Assembly (NCBI RefSeq): GCF_963930625.1
Contig: NC_089250.1
Coordinates: 114,714,663-114,778,662 of the forward strand
Source: Muntiacus reevesi
Lineage: Eukaryota; Chordata; Mammalia; Artiodactyla; Cervidae
Length of the DNA: 64,000 nucleotides
Reading direction: 5' to 3'
Under the pieces are notes generated by a model. It was not told the DNA's origin. It searched no databases and worked only from the letters and a program-made list of their open reading frames with translations. Both the position numbers and the translations under genes were made by a program. This document shows, in pieces, positions 1-12,236 of this stretch. How positions within the stretch are numbered: position 1 is the first letter of the stretch; every line of letters begins with the position of its first letter.

Positions 1-208
1 TTGTTCAGTCATGTCTGACTCTTTGCGACCCCATAGACTGTGGCCTACCAGACTCCTCCGTCCATGGGATTTTCCAGGCAAGAGTGGAACTGGAACCCAT
101 TCCAACTGGAGTGGGTTGCCATTTCCGTCTCCAATGGATCTTCCCAACCCAGGAATTGAACCCGGGTCTCCTGCATCGCAGAGAGATGCTTTGCCATCTG
201 AGCCTATA
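1..208 (-). mobile_element. Bov-tA SINE, minus strand, cut by window edge
   Basis: The block reads as the reverse complement of a Bov-tA element: a cgactgag-type end (here degenerate), ctctttgcgaccc, the gtccatgggatt segment, ggagtgggttgccatttcc, ggatcttcccaacccaggaattgaaccc (reverse of the tRNA-derived B-box region) and a terminal ctgagcc. The element may start before the window. Confidence 0.85.
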
Positions 209-772
209 TAGTCACTAACAGTCTGTTAATGAAAGAAAGGAATGTCTTAAAACTCAAAATGGCACCAGGCCCCTCATCCATAAGCTGCATTTTGGGATAA
301 TCTTGGCACCAGATGATTCATCCCAGGCCATTAAACGATTGACTTGAATCTTGTAGAAGGGCAGATTACCATACAAATAGTTTCATTTACATAGATTATG
401 GGAACAATATCTGAGTATAACATACTGGTTTGTCAAGTAGGTTCTGAGCCATTAGGCGAACAGACCTGAAGACAGAGTCTGGGGTAACTGCATAGAACAT
501 TAACATAGCTTAAGACAAACGATTCCATAAGAAAAATGCATTGGTTAACTGAAGGTTTGAGAATAGTTAACTTCAAGTGAAAGGTGTCATTATGCCAACA
601 CAGTATTTTAAGAGACACCTCCTTTTAACTTGTATAGAGAAGGAAAAAAATATTGCCAGTTTGTTTCCTCCTGCCGCTTAAGAGAGATAAAAATGTCTGA
701 TACTTGCAGCATATTTCCTCCATTTGGAGACCCCTGACCTTCCTGCCTGTTACCCTCTCACAACCCCTACAG
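209..772. other. Intergenic stretch without a recognised element
   Basis: No open frame of meaningful length, exon-like structure or familiar repeat was seen here. It is ordinary A/T-rich intergenic DNA. Confidence 0.4.
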
Positions 773-1520
773 CAGAAAGTGAAGAAGAACTAAAGAGCCT
801 CTTGATGAAAGTGAAAGAGGAGAGTGAAAAAACTGGTTTAAAGCTCAACATTCAGAAAACGAAGATCATGGTATCCGGTCCCACCACTTCATGACAATTA
901 GATGGGGAACAATGGAAACAGTGGGTGACTTTATTTTCCTGGGCTCCAAAAACACTGCAGATGACGAATGCAGCCAGGAAATTAAAAGACACTTACTCCT
1001 TGAAAGGAAAGTTATGACCAACCTAGACAGCATATTGAAAAGCAGAGACATTACTTTGCCAACAAAGGTCGGTCTACTTAAGGCTATGGTTTTTCCAGTG
1101 GTCATGTATGGATGTGAGAGTTAGAATGTGAAGAAAGCTGGGTGCTGGAGAATTGATGCTTTTGAACTGTGGTGCTGGAGAAGGCTCTTGATAGTCCCTT
1201 GGACTGCAAGGAGATCCAACCAGTCCATCCTAAAGGAGATCAGTCCTGGGTGTTCATTGGAAGGACTGATGCTGAAGCTGAAACTCCAATACTTTGGCCA
1301 CCTAATGTGACTCATTTCAAAAGACCCTGATGGCAGGGGTTGAGAGCAGGAGGAGAAGGGAAAGATGGAGGATGAGATGGTTGGATGGCATCACTGACTC
1401 TATTAACATGGGTTTGGGTGAACTCCAGGAGTTGGTGATGGACAGGGAGGCCTGGCGTGCTGTGGTTCATGGGGTCGCAAGGAATCAGACACGACTGAGC
1501 AACTGAAGTGAACTGAAGAA
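773..1520 (+). mobile_element. BovB LINE 3' fragment
   Basis: This is a 5'-truncated BovB. It starts at the region just after the reverse-transcriptase YADD segment (cagaaagtgaagaagaacta) and runs through the C-terminal coding region to the gactgagcaactgaa-type tail. Short frames such as 891-1124 and 1128-1310 are remnants of the BovB polyprotein C-terminus. Several stops interrupt them. Confidence 0.9.
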
Positions 1521-1564
1521 CTTTAGGAAGAAAGAGTTCACTCAAGTCATTAAATATATATATA

Positions 1565-2235
1565 TATGATCTACCAATATCACTTTTGGGTATTTAAAAG
1601 AAGTCAGAATTTGAAGAGATATGTTCATTGCAGCATTATGCACAAGAGTCAAGAGAAACTATGTAAATCCTCATCAATAAGTGGATAAAAGAAAGTGGCA
1701 TTACATAAAATAGATTATCAGGTCTTCAAAAACAAGAGAATCCTGCCTTTTGCAACAAGTTGGATGGATCTGTAGGGCATGATGTTAGGTGAAAATAAGC
1801 CAAACACTGGGAGACAAATGCTGCATGATCTTAGTGTAAGTGGAATGTAAAAGAGTCAAATTCATAAGAAACAGACTTGAATGGTAGTTGCCGGGGCAGC
1901 AGTAGTGAGAAATAAAGAGGCAACCTGATGGTTAAAAGGTATAAAGTTTTAGGAACATAAGTTCTGGAAATCTACTATGCAACAGTGTTTAAGCTAACAA
2001 CACTCTATTGCATACTTTAAACTTACTAAAAGTAGATTTTATGAAATGTTCTTACCCTAAAGAAAAGTGTAGGGGAGGAAACTTTCGGAGGTGATGGATG
2101 TTTTTGTACTTGGTGGTGGCAGTTTCATGACTGTATACTTCTCTCCAATCTTATTGTGCTGAATACATTAAATATAAACACACACACACACACACACACA
2201 CACATATTTTAGTTGTCAAACAAAGCTCAATAAAC
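1565..2235 (+). mobile_element. Old L1 3' end
   Basis: The order cttttgggtatttaaaa, ttcattgcagcattatgcacaa, tgccttttgcaacaa, gtagttgccgggg and a gaggaaacttt-like region is that of the 3' end of an old mammalian L1 (last ORF2 codons plus 3' UTR). It contains a (CA)n tract and is far more diverged than the L1 starting at 7,499. Confidence 0.75.
2179..2204. repeat. (CA)n microsatellite
   Basis: About 13 perfect CA units lie near the end of an old L1 3' UTR. The tract is a likely polymorphic marker. Confidence 0.95.
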
Positions 2236-2515
2236 TTCTTACAAATAACCAAAAAATGCTGGAAGAAAGTGAACAATGACAAAATGTTCCATCATGCAGC
2301 TCTTCAACATACTCCAACACACAAACGTCTCCCTTATCTTAATACAGGGGCCTCAAGTTTTCACTTATTACAACCCGCTCAGAGGCCTTCTACCCACAGG
2401 ACTTGCTGCTCTGTAAAGCATCATTTAAACAAGCCCCAGCTGGAAACTAAGTTTGGAGCGCGACCTACTGGTTCCAAGGGACATTGTTTTTATTTAAACT
2501 GATGATGTTTCCTTT
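2236..2515. other. Unannotated intergenic stretch
   Basis: A 77-codon frame (2,269-2,502) is open by chance. It has no recognisable domain and no exon signals. No repeat was recognised. Confidence 0.35.
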
Positions 2516-2570
2516 CCATGGGGTCACAAAGAGTTGGACAGGACTGAGCCACTGAACTGAACTGAACTGA
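2516..2570 (+). mobile_element. BovB 3' tail fragment
   Basis: Only the last ~55 bases of a BovB remain: ccatggggtcacaaagag followed by the gaactga repeats. Confidence 0.8.
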
Positions 2571-3503
2571 TTGTTTCTTTTAGATAAAGACAGGCTAATT
2601 CTGGTACTTACACACACACAGACACACCCCTAACATTATTTTAAGCTAATTGATTACATTTAGTACCTGGTGTAATTAGTTCCATCCCCGCTGATTCCAG
2701 TTATGTTTCCTGTATTCCTCTTATACATATAACCTGAGTTTCTCAGCTCTCTAGAGCAAAAGTACACATCATGCTATTTTTCTAATTATCTGAATTCTAT
2801 TCTCAATTGAAATCATTTACTGCTGGCATTCACCATCTAAGTAGATTTTTTAATGCCTTTTAAAAAATACAAGGGGCTTCCCTGTTAGCTCAGATGGTAA
2901 AGAATCTAAGTGACACTTCAGGCTTCTGTTTTCACTTTGTATGAAAAAAAATACATCAATGATGTGCAACTTACATTATACATTCCACAGGTAATTTTCT
3001 TCCCCTTCCACCATCTTATAAATCAGCTTGAGCTTTTTCTTAGCACAAGTGTTCTTAATTCCTATTTCTAGTATAAGTCAAAAAAGGAGAACCCAGCTAC
3101 AGATGTCCATTTCTCCTTTTCAAAAAGAAAAAAAAAAAAAAAAGGATTATATGCTTCTTGCCTCCTGGGTTTGTCAGATAACTAAGATAAACCATAGCTT
3201 TTATTGGCATGACAGGTTAACAGCAGACCCAGAATCCATGCAGTTTGGTATCACCCATGGCTAGACACCCAATAAAAATCCATCTACAGAAATGTTTTTG
3301 TCTTGTTCCTACAATAAACACTCTGATTTGTGGATGGAATCCGTGTGTTCCAGGAGATTCCAGAGACACATGCAATGCATACAAGCAACTTAAGATTTTT
3401 TGTATTTGAAATTATAAATAATATGGCCATCTATAATAATGAATCCAGAGTAATGGAACATAATAGAGAGCACAGTATTTCTGTATGTTAAAACTGTCGG
3501 TTC
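2571..3503. other. Intergenic stretch with small SINE head and poly(A)
   Basis: Most of it is unrecognised. At 2,874-2,911 there is a short plus-strand Bov-tA head (gggcttccctgttagctcag), and an A-run lies at about 3,125-3,144. No gene is visible. Confidence 0.5.
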
Positions 3504-3905
3504 TTGTTCAGTTGTCCAGTTGTGTCTGACTCTTTGTGACCCCACGGATTGCACCATGCCAGTCCTCTCTGTCCCTCACCATCTCCCAAAGTTTGCACAA
3601 GTTCATGTCCATTGTATTGGTGACACCATCGATTCATTTCATCTTCTGATGCCCTCTTCCCCTTCTGCCCTCAATCTTTCCCAGCATCAGAGAATTTTCC
3701 AGTAAGTCAACTGTTCGCATCAGAATACTGGAGCTTCAGCTTCAGCATCAGTCCTTCAAATGAGTATTTAGGGTTGATTTCCCTTAAGATTGACTGGTTT
3801 GGACTCCTTACTGTCCAAGGAACTCTCAGAAGTCTTCTCCAGCACCACAATTTGAAGGCTTCAATTGTTCGGCGCTCCGCCTTCTTATGGTCCAGCTCTA
3901 TTGGG
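3504..3905 (-). mobile_element. BovB 3' fragment, minus strand
   Basis: The block reads as the reverse complement of the BovB 3' end, from ttgttcagttgtccagttgtgtctgac through ccatctcccaaag and ctttcccagcatcagag to the cagcaccacaatttgaaggc segment. Confidence 0.9.
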
Positions 3906-4520
3906 AACCCTGAATCAAAGTCATGCTAGGAAAGGAATCACAACAGTTGCAAAAATATCTAGTGGCAACTCTACTAATACTTGAAATTCTGCTTCTACTT
4001 GTGTCACTTTATTTTTTCAAAGTCTTAAATATAGTCAAGAAAGGATTTAAATAGGAAAGACTTAAGAAATGGGTGGGCCATCTTCGGTCTCAATGAGTCC
4101 TGTGCTTCTGGGAGCAGTCCAGCAGATCAGGAGTCTCTGTAATCCAGGTGACTCTCCCAATATGGATTTGATCAGCATTTCAAATGGTGATTTCCCGTCA
4201 AATTCTGTGCCTTTTTTTTTTTTTTTTTTTTCAGAATCCAAATGCAAATTCTTTGCCTGGGTTCATGAAGGTGTAATACATATCTGTGACCATCCTTTCC
4301 TGGGCCTATGAAAGTTCAAATGATAATTGTGATTACAAGGACAGATTGTTACAGGGCTGTTTTCACTGATATCTTTGCTCATAAAATTGAGGGAAGCTTT
4401 GATATAGAACACGTGGATGAAAAATGAAGTTTAGCTTTCTCACTAATGAGTGCCATGGATGCCAAGTCTTAAAGTTGGTATTCTAGGTACAGAGAACAGT
4501 ACATGGTTATCAACATTTTA
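3906..4520. other. Intergenic stretch with a T-run
   Basis: No gene or familiar repeat was recognised. A T-run of about 20 lies at 4,212-4,231. It could be the tail of a minus-strand retrocopy, but no polyadenylation hexamer or coding homology accompanies it. Confidence 0.35.
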
Positions 4521-4840
4521 AAGTGAAAGTGAAAGTCTCTCAGTCATGTCTGACTCTCTGTGCGACCCATGGACTATACAGTCCTTGGAATTCTCCAGGA
4601 CAGAAGACTGGAGTAGGTAGCCTCTCCCTTCTCTAGGGGATCTTCCCAACCCAGGGATCAAACCCAGATATCCCTCGTTGCAAGTAGATTCTCTACCAGC
4701 TGAGCCACAACGGAAGCCCAAGAATGCTGGAGTGGGTTGCCTATCCCTTCTCCAGGGCATCTCCCCGACCCAGGAATTGAACTGAAGTCTCCTGCATTGC
4801 AGGCAGATTCTTTACCAACTGAGCTGTCAGGGAATCCCAT
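4521..4840 (-). mobile_element. Bov-tA-type SINE, partly duplicated, minus strand
   Basis: It begins with agtgaaagtgaaagtctctcagtc, carries the gtctgactctctgtgcgaccc segment, and ends in two successive tRNA-like heads (the first ending in agctgagccacaacggaagccc, the second in gagctgtcagggaatccca). This indicates a composite or partly duplicated element. Confidence 0.85.
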
Positions 4841-5539
4841 CAATATTTTAAAGAGTGTAAAAATATAAGTTCGGTTTCAATAAGCCATATAATATATTTT
4901 TTAAAAAATTTAAACTTGTTATATTTTCCTTTCATTGATGGCTTTCTTTTTGCTTCTGCTTTTCTTCCCATGTTACATTATGGTCTGTTAGTAGTTGGTA
5001 TGAATATCTAGCTCACTGATAGACACTCTTTGTAATATACATATACGCACCCTGTGTGCAATTCAGCATGACATTAGGTGTATCCATAAAGTAAAAATAG
5101 ATTCCATTATAGTTTGAAGGTTTCTGCATGGCATAAACAAAAGGCATGGGTTCGCACCTCGAGTTTGGATACAGATCAAGTGAAGTCTTTCTAATACTTT
5201 TACCCTTTTGTCTAAGTCAGCATCACCACCGAGATGATCCTGATGAAGGAAGAATGTTCTGAAATGTAATCAAAGTACACTCTGAGCATTATTTCACAGA
5301 ACCCCTACCCTGGGCTAACAACCAATGAATGACTGGCCAAAGAAATTGGCATTCCAAAGGACTAAGGTCAGCATCAAGTGGTATAAATGATTTCCTCTTT
5401 CTCTCTGTCATTTTAATAATAGCAAAAAAAAAAAAAAATTAAACTTCCATATCAAACAAAAATACCTCTTCTTATTACACCAAGGGATCCTGGGGATTTC
5501 TAGTCTACCTATTCACTGAAAAATAAATAAGACTTCAGA
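4841..5539. other. Intergenic stretch without a recognised element
   Basis: A/T-rich sequence with a short A-run near 5,425. No exon-like frame or repeat was recognised. Confidence 0.35.
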
Positions 5540-5766
5540 GAGAGCTATGGACCCAAAGGGGCTGTCAAACCCCTGCACATCAGCAGCCAGAAAAAAAGAA
5601 AAAAAAATAATGTAACCTACAAAGGAACCTGCACTAGACTATCAGTGGATTACTCAGCAGAAATTCTACAGGCCAGGGGAGAGTGGAATGACTTGTTCAG
5701 GATGCTGAAAATGAGCATTTTCAGCCAAGAATACTTTATCTGGAAAATTTATCTCAATATATGGAA
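5540..5766 (+). mobile_element. Old L1 fragment, ORF1-ORF2 junction, left part
   Basis: Words such as cagcagaaattctacaggccag and gccaagaatactttatctgg are typical of the L1 region at the end of ORF1. The L1 is split by the BovB that follows, and L1-like sequence resumes after it. Confidence 0.7.
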
Positions 5767-6428
5767 AAATAAAGGCTTTCCAGCACCTGGTTCCATAACT
5801 TCATGACAAATAGACGGGAAAACAATGGACACAGTGACAGACTTTATTTTCTTGGGCTCCAAAATCACTGCAGATGGTGACTGCAGCAATGAGATTAAAA
5901 AACACTTGCTTCTTGGAAGAAAGGCTATGACCAACGTAGACAGCATGTTAAAAAGCAGAGACATTATGTTGCCAACAAAGGTCCATATATTCAAAGCTAT
6001 GGTTTTTCCAGTAGTCATGTATGGATGTGAGTTGGACCATAAAGAAAGCTGAAGGTTGAAGAATTGATACTTTTGAACTGTGGTGTTGGAGAAGACCCTT
6101 GAGAGCACTTGGACTGCAAGGAGATCACACCAGTCAATCCTAAAGGAAATCAACCCTAAATATTCATTGGAAGGGCTGATGCTGAAGATGAAGCTCCAGT
6201 ATTTTGGCCACCTGATGCAAAGACCTGACTCAATGGAAAAGACCCTGATGGGAAGGATTGAAGGCAAGGGGACAACAGAGAACAAAATGGTTGGACAGCA
6301 TCACCAACTCAAGGGACATGAATTTGAGTAGGCTCCGGGAGTTGGTGATGAACAGGGAAGACTGGCGAGCTGCAGTTCATGGGGTCACAAAGAGTCATGT
6401 CTGAGCGACTGAACTGAACTGAACTGAC
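5767..6428 (+). mobile_element. BovB LINE 3' fragment inside an old L1
   Basis: BovB 3' region from ggttccataacttcatgacaaatag to the actgaactgaactga tail. The frames 5,825-6,052 and 6,080-6,331 are broken pieces of the BovB C-terminus. Confidence 0.9.
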
Positions 6429-6919
6429 GCAATAGCTAAAGGAATTCACCTTTAGATCTGCCATGCAAGAAATACTGAAAATTCTTTGAGCTGAAATAGA
6501 AAGATGCTTGTTAATGACATGAAAATATTTGAAAGCACATAACACTCTAATATAGACAGAGTAAAATATAGACAGAATTGGAAAATTGATAAAATATAGA
6601 CATAATTTACAGAATTGGTAAAATATAGACAGAATTGGAAAATTAATATTGCATATTAGAATGATATCTGAACTATATAGTATAAAGTTTAAAAAGAGTA
6701 TTAACAAATCTAGCTCCTATCAAATAACAGATATACAACATAAAGAGAGGCAAATTTTGACATTAAATACATAATAGATAGGAATAAAAGGATGGAGCCT
6801 TTTTGGGTGAATAAAGATAAATTGCTATCAGCATAATATGTACTGTGTTATCTAGATGCTTTAATTAACCCTCATGGTGTTGTGAATAAACCTCATGGTA
6901 ACCAAACAAAAAACAAAAA
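6429..6919 (+). mobile_element. Old L1 fragment, right part, then diverged sequence
   Basis: Sequence such as aaaggaattcacctttagatctgcc and agctgaaatagaaagatgcttgttaatgac continues the L1 ORF1-ORF2 spacer interrupted at 5,767. Beyond about 6,560 the similarity fades into A/T-rich imperfect repeats (aaaatatagaca). Confidence 0.6.
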
Positions 6920-7446
6920 ATCCCACTTGCTCATTGGAAGAAAAGCTATGACAAACCTGGACAGTAGCACATAAAAATGCAGAGACATTATTTTGCAAAC
7001 ACAGATCCATATTGTCAATGCTATGGTTTTCCAAGTAGCCATGTGAGAGTTGGACCATAAATAAGACTGAGCATGGAAGAACTCATGCATTTGAATTGTG
7101 GTGCTGGAGAGGACTCTTGAGACTCACCCTGATAGCAAGGAGATCAAATCAGTCAATCCTAAAGGAAATCAACCCTGAATTTTCACTGGAAGGACTGATG
7201 CTGAACCTGAAGCTCCAATACTTTGGCTACCCAATGCAAACAGCCAAATCATTAGAGAAGATCCTGATGCTGGGAAAGATTGAGGGCAGGAGGAGAAGGG
7301 GGCAACAGAGGATGAGATGGTTGGATGCCATGACCTACTTAATGGACATGAGCGTGAATGCATTCTGAGAGACAGTGAATGACAGGGAAGCCTGGCATGC
7401 TGCAGTCCATGGGGTTGCAAAGAGCTGGACACAACTTAGTGACTGA
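6920..7446 (+). mobile_element. Diverged BovB 3' fragment
   Basis: It begins with cattggaagaaaagctatgac and ends in a BovB-like tail (cacaacttagtgactgaa). The 90-codon frame at 7,096-7,368 is a remnant of the BovB polyprotein C-terminus. Confidence 0.85.
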
Positions 7447-7482
7447 AAAACCACAACAATGTAGAAGCTAAACAAAAGAAAT

Positions 7483-7498
7483 AAAAAATTATCTCCAA
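7483..7498. repeat. Left target-site duplication of the full-length L1
   Basis: The 16-mer aaaaaattatctccaa occurs here and again at 17,798-17,813, directly flanking the L1. It is the expected product of L1 target-primed reverse transcription. Confidence 0.85.
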
Positions 7499-8879
7499 GG
7501 CCATCCTAAGGTGGTGGAGGAATAGGACCGGGAGACCACTTCCTCCCCCACAAATTCATCAAAAGAACATTTGAACGCTGAGTAAATTCCACAAAACAAC
7601 TTCTGAATGCAGGCAGAGGACATCAGGCACCCAGAAAAGCAGCCCATTGTCTTCAAAAGGAGGTAGGAAAAAATATAAAACATAAGAGAGACAAAAGAGG
7701 TAGGGACGGAGCTCCATCCCGGGAAGGGAGTCTTAAAAAAGAGAGGAGTTTTCAAACACCAGGAAATACTCTCACTGGCGAGCCTGTGGCGAGCCTTGGA
7801 ACCTCAGAGGGCAACATAACGGGGAGGAAAAATAAATAAATAATTAAAACCCACAGATTACGTGCCCAACGGCAACACCCAGTGGAGAAACAGCGCATCT
7901 GCTCGCATCCTCCACTAGCAAGCGGGGGCTGGACAGGGAGGCGAGGGCTGCATTGCTTAGAGTAAGGACCAGGCCTGAATTCCCCAATGGCAATCTGAGG
8001 GAACTAACTTGAGCTAGCAACCCAGACTGTGGGATAGGTATCATGCGAAAAGCCCTAACCTAAGACACCGCCAGGCCCGCTCACAGAACAAGGAAGTGAG
8101 CAGAGTTAACCAGCGGACTGGCCCATCCCCTGCTGGAGACAGGCAGGCGGGGGCAGCCACAGCTGGAAGGGGGCAATCGCAGCCCCAGAGAGGCATCCTC
8201 TACCAAACTGCAGGCAGGCTTCATTGCTAACCAAGACTACTTGGGATCCTGGACAGTTGACATCCGCCGGGAGGGTCACTGCCAGAGATCAGCTCCCCAG
8301 AAGAGACACACCACACACCTGAGAAGACACACCCATTGTACACCCAGAAAACCAAGCGACTGGGATGGGGGAGGTGATAAGTCACAGCCTCTGCTTGGGG
8401 GTTACCACGCTTACCGAGCACCTGGTCATCTGAGCTGCTCGGACCTGGGAAGGGCATAAAACGCAGGCCCAACCAAGTCTGCACCTCTGTGGAGTACCCG
8501 AGAACCTGAACCTGAGAGCCTTAGACCTGGGAAGTGCATACAATTCAGGGCCCACCTCAGATAGTTCCCGGCAGAACAACCTAGATTCTGAGCAGTGTAG
8601 ACTGGGAAAGCATACACGCTGTGAGCGGGGGCAAACCCAGTGTGGCCGAGACACTGTGAGCACACGCCAGTGATGATTGTTTGCAGGATTCCTCCCTCCC
8701 CACAGCATGACTGAACAGGCAAGCCTGAAAAATAGTGACCACCACTATTGTGACCCTGACACAAGAGGGCAGAAATTAGACACTGAAGAGACCAACAAAC
8801 AGAAAAACCTAAAACAGAGGGAACCGCTTTGGAAGTGACAGGTGCAATAGATTAAAACCCTGTAATTAGCACCGACTAC

Positions 8880-9813
8880 TGGTTCTAAATAGGAAAAGGA
8901 TATGTCAAGCCTGTATATTGTCACCCTGCTTATTTAAATTATATGCAGAGTACATCATGAGAAATGCTCGGCTGGAAGAAGCACAAGCTGGAATCAAGAT
9001 TGCTGGGAGAAATATGCAGATATGCAGATAATAGATGCAGATACGCAGAAAGTGAAGAGGAACTAAAAAGCCTCTTGGTGAAAGAGGAGAGTGAAAAAGT
9101 TGGCTGAAAGCTCAACATTCAGAAAATTAAGATCATGGAATCTGGTCTCATCACTTCATGGTAAATAGATAGGGAAACAGTGGGGAAATAGACGAGGAAA
9201 AAGTCTGACTTTATTTTGGGGGGCTCCAAAATCACTGCAGATGGTGATTGCAGCCATGAAAATAAAAGACGCTTACTCCTTGGAAGGAAAGTCATGACCA
9301 ACCTAGATAGCATATTAAAAAGCAGAGACATTACTTTGCCAACAAAGATCCATCTAGTCAAGGCTAGGGTTTTTCCACTGGTCATATATGGATGTAAGAG
9401 TGGGACTGTGAAGAAAGTTGAGCGCCGAAAAATTGATGCTTTTGAACTATGGTGTTGGAGAAGACTCTTGAGAGTCCCTTGGACTGCAAGGAGATCCAAC
9501 CAGTCCATCCTAAAGGAGATCAGTACTAGGTGTTCATTGGAAGGGCTGATGCTGAAGCTGAAACTCCAATACTTTGGCCACCACATGGGAAGAGTTGACA
9601 CATTGGAAAAGACTCTGATGCTGGGAGGGATTTGGGGCAGGAGGCGAAGGGGACGACAGAGGATAAGATGGCTGGATGGCATCACCGACTCGATGGACAT
9701 GAGTTTGAGTAAGCTCTGGGAGTTGGTGATGGACCAGGAGGCCTGGTGTGCTGCGATTCATGGGGTCGCAAAGAGTCAGACACAACTGAGCAAATGAACT
9801 GAACTGAACTAAA
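8880..9813 (+). mobile_element. BovB 3' fragment nested in the L1 5' UTR
   Basis: L1 5' UTR sequence ending in gtaattagcaccgactac is interrupted by BovB (ggttctaaataggaaaagg) and resumes at ataggaaggggcctatagatc. The BovB ends in actgaactgaact. The frame at 9,216-9,797 (193 codons) is the BovB C-terminal region and is one of the longer surviving ones here. No clean target duplication was found. Confidence 0.88.
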
Positions 9814-9944
9814 CATAGGAAGGGGCCTATAGATCTTGAGAAGTATAAGCCGGATCAAGGAATTCTCTAAAAATGAACTGACCCCATACTGTCCACAACA
9901 ACACCAGAGAAAGTCTTACATATATTTTTACTATTATCATTTTT

Positions 9945-10050
9945 TAAATTAAAAAAAAAGTCTTCTTTATTTTATTATTAAAATAAAATAAATAAATAAA
10001 TAAAATAAATATAATAAATAACAATAAATAAAGTAAATAAATAAAATAAA
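9945..10050. repeat. A/T-rich simple repeat, (AAAT)n-like
   Basis: Runs of aaataaata-type units lie within the 5' UTR of the L1. Confidence 0.85.
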
Positions 10051-10300
10051 AGTCCTCTATTACTCCTTTAATTTTCATTTTTATAACCTACTTTACTTTG
10101 CAGAAAAAAGACCCTATTTTTTAAAGCAAACATCATATATATATGTATTTATTTTATAATTTTTGTGACTTTTTTTTAATATTGTATTTTTTATAATCTC
10201 ACCTCTACTCTAGATTTTTAATCTTTGCTTTATGGTATTTGTTATCAACTTTGTACCTTTAAGAACCCAATCTTCAGTACCCATTTTTACTTGGGAGCGA

Positions 10301-10735
10301 GATCACTGGCTTGACTGCCCTCTCCCCCTTTTGACTCCACTTTCTCTCCACCAGGTCGCCTCTATCTCCCCCCACCCCCTTCTCTTCTCTACACAACTCT
10401 GTGAATCTCTTTGTGTGTTCTGGGCTGTGGAGACCATTTAGAGAATTGATTACTGGCTAGATCTGTCTCTCTTCTTTTGATTCCCACTTTTATCCTCCTG
10501 GCCACCTCTGTCTCCTTCCTCCCTCTTCTCTTCTCTGTGTAACTCCATGAACATCTCTGAGGGATCCAGACTGTGGAGAGCACATAGGGAAGTGGTTACT
10601 GGCTAGCTTGCTCTCGCCCCTTTTGATTCCCCCTCTTCTCCTCCTGGTCACCTCTATCTCCCTCCTCCCTCTTCTCTTCTCCATGTAACTCTGTGTACCT
10701 CTCTGGGTGTCCCACACTGTGGAGAAACTTTTCAT
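10301..10735 (+). repeat. Three tandem ~146-base units in the L1 5' UTR
   Basis: The words gatcactggcttgact (10,301), gattactggctagat (10,448) and ggttactggctagct (10,594) open three consecutive units about 147 and 146 bases apart. Each continues with a pyrimidine-rich stretch, cttctcttct, then a gtaactc-like word and ctgtggaga. These look like tandem 5' UTR monomers of the L1. Confidence 0.8.
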
Positions 10736-11257
10736 CTTTAACCTAGATGTTTTATCATCATTGCTGTATAGATGGAGAAGTCATGAGGCTACTGTAAGAA
10801 TAAGACTGAAAACCAGAGGCAGGAGGTTGAAGTCCTAATCCTGAGAACACCAGAGAACTCCTGACCAGAGAACATTAATCGACAGGAGCTCATCAAACGC
10901 CTCCATACCTACACTGAAACCAAGCACCACCCAAGGGCCAACAAGCTCAAAAGCAAGACATACCATGCAAATTCTCCAGTAACACAGGAAAATAGCCCTG
11001 AACGTCAATATACAAGCTGCCCAAAGTCTCATCAAATCCACTGACATCTCAAAACTTATTACTGGACATTTCATTGCACTCCAGGGAGAAGAAATCCAAC
11101 TCCACCTACCAGAACACTGATACAAGCTTCCCTAACCAGGAACCCTTGACAAGCCACCTGTCCAAACCCCCCCACAGCGAGGAAGCTCCACAATAAAGAG
11201 GAACCACCAACTGCCAGAATACATAAAGACCACCCCAAACACAGCAACATAAATAAG

Positions 11258-12236
11258 ATGAAGAGGCAGAGAAATACCCAGCAGGCAAAGGAACAGGATA
11301 AATGCCCACCAAACCAAACCAAAGTGGAAGAGATAGGGAATCTACCTGATAAAGAATTCCAAATAATGACAGTGAAAATGATCCAAAATCTTGAAAACAA
11401 AATGGAGTTTCAGATAAATAGCCTGGAGACAAGGATCGAGAAGGTACAAGAAAGGTTTAACAAGGACTTAGAAGAAATAAAAAAGAGTCAATATAATGAA
11501 TAATGCAATAAATCAGATCAAAAACACCTTGGAGGGAACCAACAGAGGAATAATGGAGGCAGAAGATAGGATAAGTGAGGTAGAAGATAGAATGGTAGAA
11601 ATAAATGAAACACAGAGGAAAAAGGAAAAACAAATTAAAAGAAATGGGGACAACCTCAGAGACGTCTGGGACAATGTTAGACACCCCAACATTAGAATCA
11701 TAGGAGTCCCAGAAAAAGAAGACAAAAAGAAAGATTATGAGAAAATACTGGAGGAGATGATAGTTGAAAACTTCCCTAAAATGAGGAAGGAAATACTCAC
11801 CCCAGTCCAAGAAACCCAGAGAGTCCCAAACAGGATAAACCCAAGGCAAAATACCCCAAGACACATATTAATCAAATTAACAAAGATCAAACACAAAGAA
11901 TAAACATTAAAAGCAGCAAGGGATAAACAACAAATAACATACAAGGGAATTCCCATAAGGATAACAGCTGATCTGTCAATACTCTTTCAAAACTCTTCAG
12001 GCCAGGAAGGAATGGCAGGACATACTTAAAGTGATGAAAGAAAATAACCTGCAGCCCAGATTGCTGTACCCAGCAAAGATCTCATTCAAATATGAAGGAG
12101 AAATCAAAAGCTTTACAGACAAGCAAAAGCTGAGAGAATTCAGCCCCACCAAACCAGCTCTCCAACAAATGCAAAAGGATCTTCTCTAGACAGGAAACAC
12201 AGAAAGGGTGTATAAACACGAAGCCAAAACAACAAA
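11258..12236 (+). pseudogene. L1 ORF1 remnant (RNA-binding protein), frameshifted
   Basis: L1 ORF1 encodes a trimeric coiled-coil RNA-binding chaperone needed for LINE retrotransposition. The first 81 codons (11,258-11,500) have a charged, coiled-coil-like composition with the words NQTKVEEIGNLPDKEFQ. The frame then shifts and continues at 11,496-11,903 with the conserved IRIIGVPEKE and LIKLTKIKHKE segments of the RRM-like core. A stop then interrupts the C-terminal domain, which survives only as scattered words up to the ORF2 start. The assignment comes from these motifs and from the position directly before ORF2. It cannot encode an intact protein. Confidence 0.85.

Noticed and set aside
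4062..4311. Possible minus-strand retrocopy ending in the T-run at 4,212-4,231
   Set aside because: There is no polyadenylation hexamer, target duplication or recognisable coding sequence.
9216..9797. A 193-codon plus-strand frame and a 193-codon frame on the opposite strand (9,119-9,700)
   Set aside because: Both cover the C-terminal part of a BovB fragment. The minus-strand one is its shadow.
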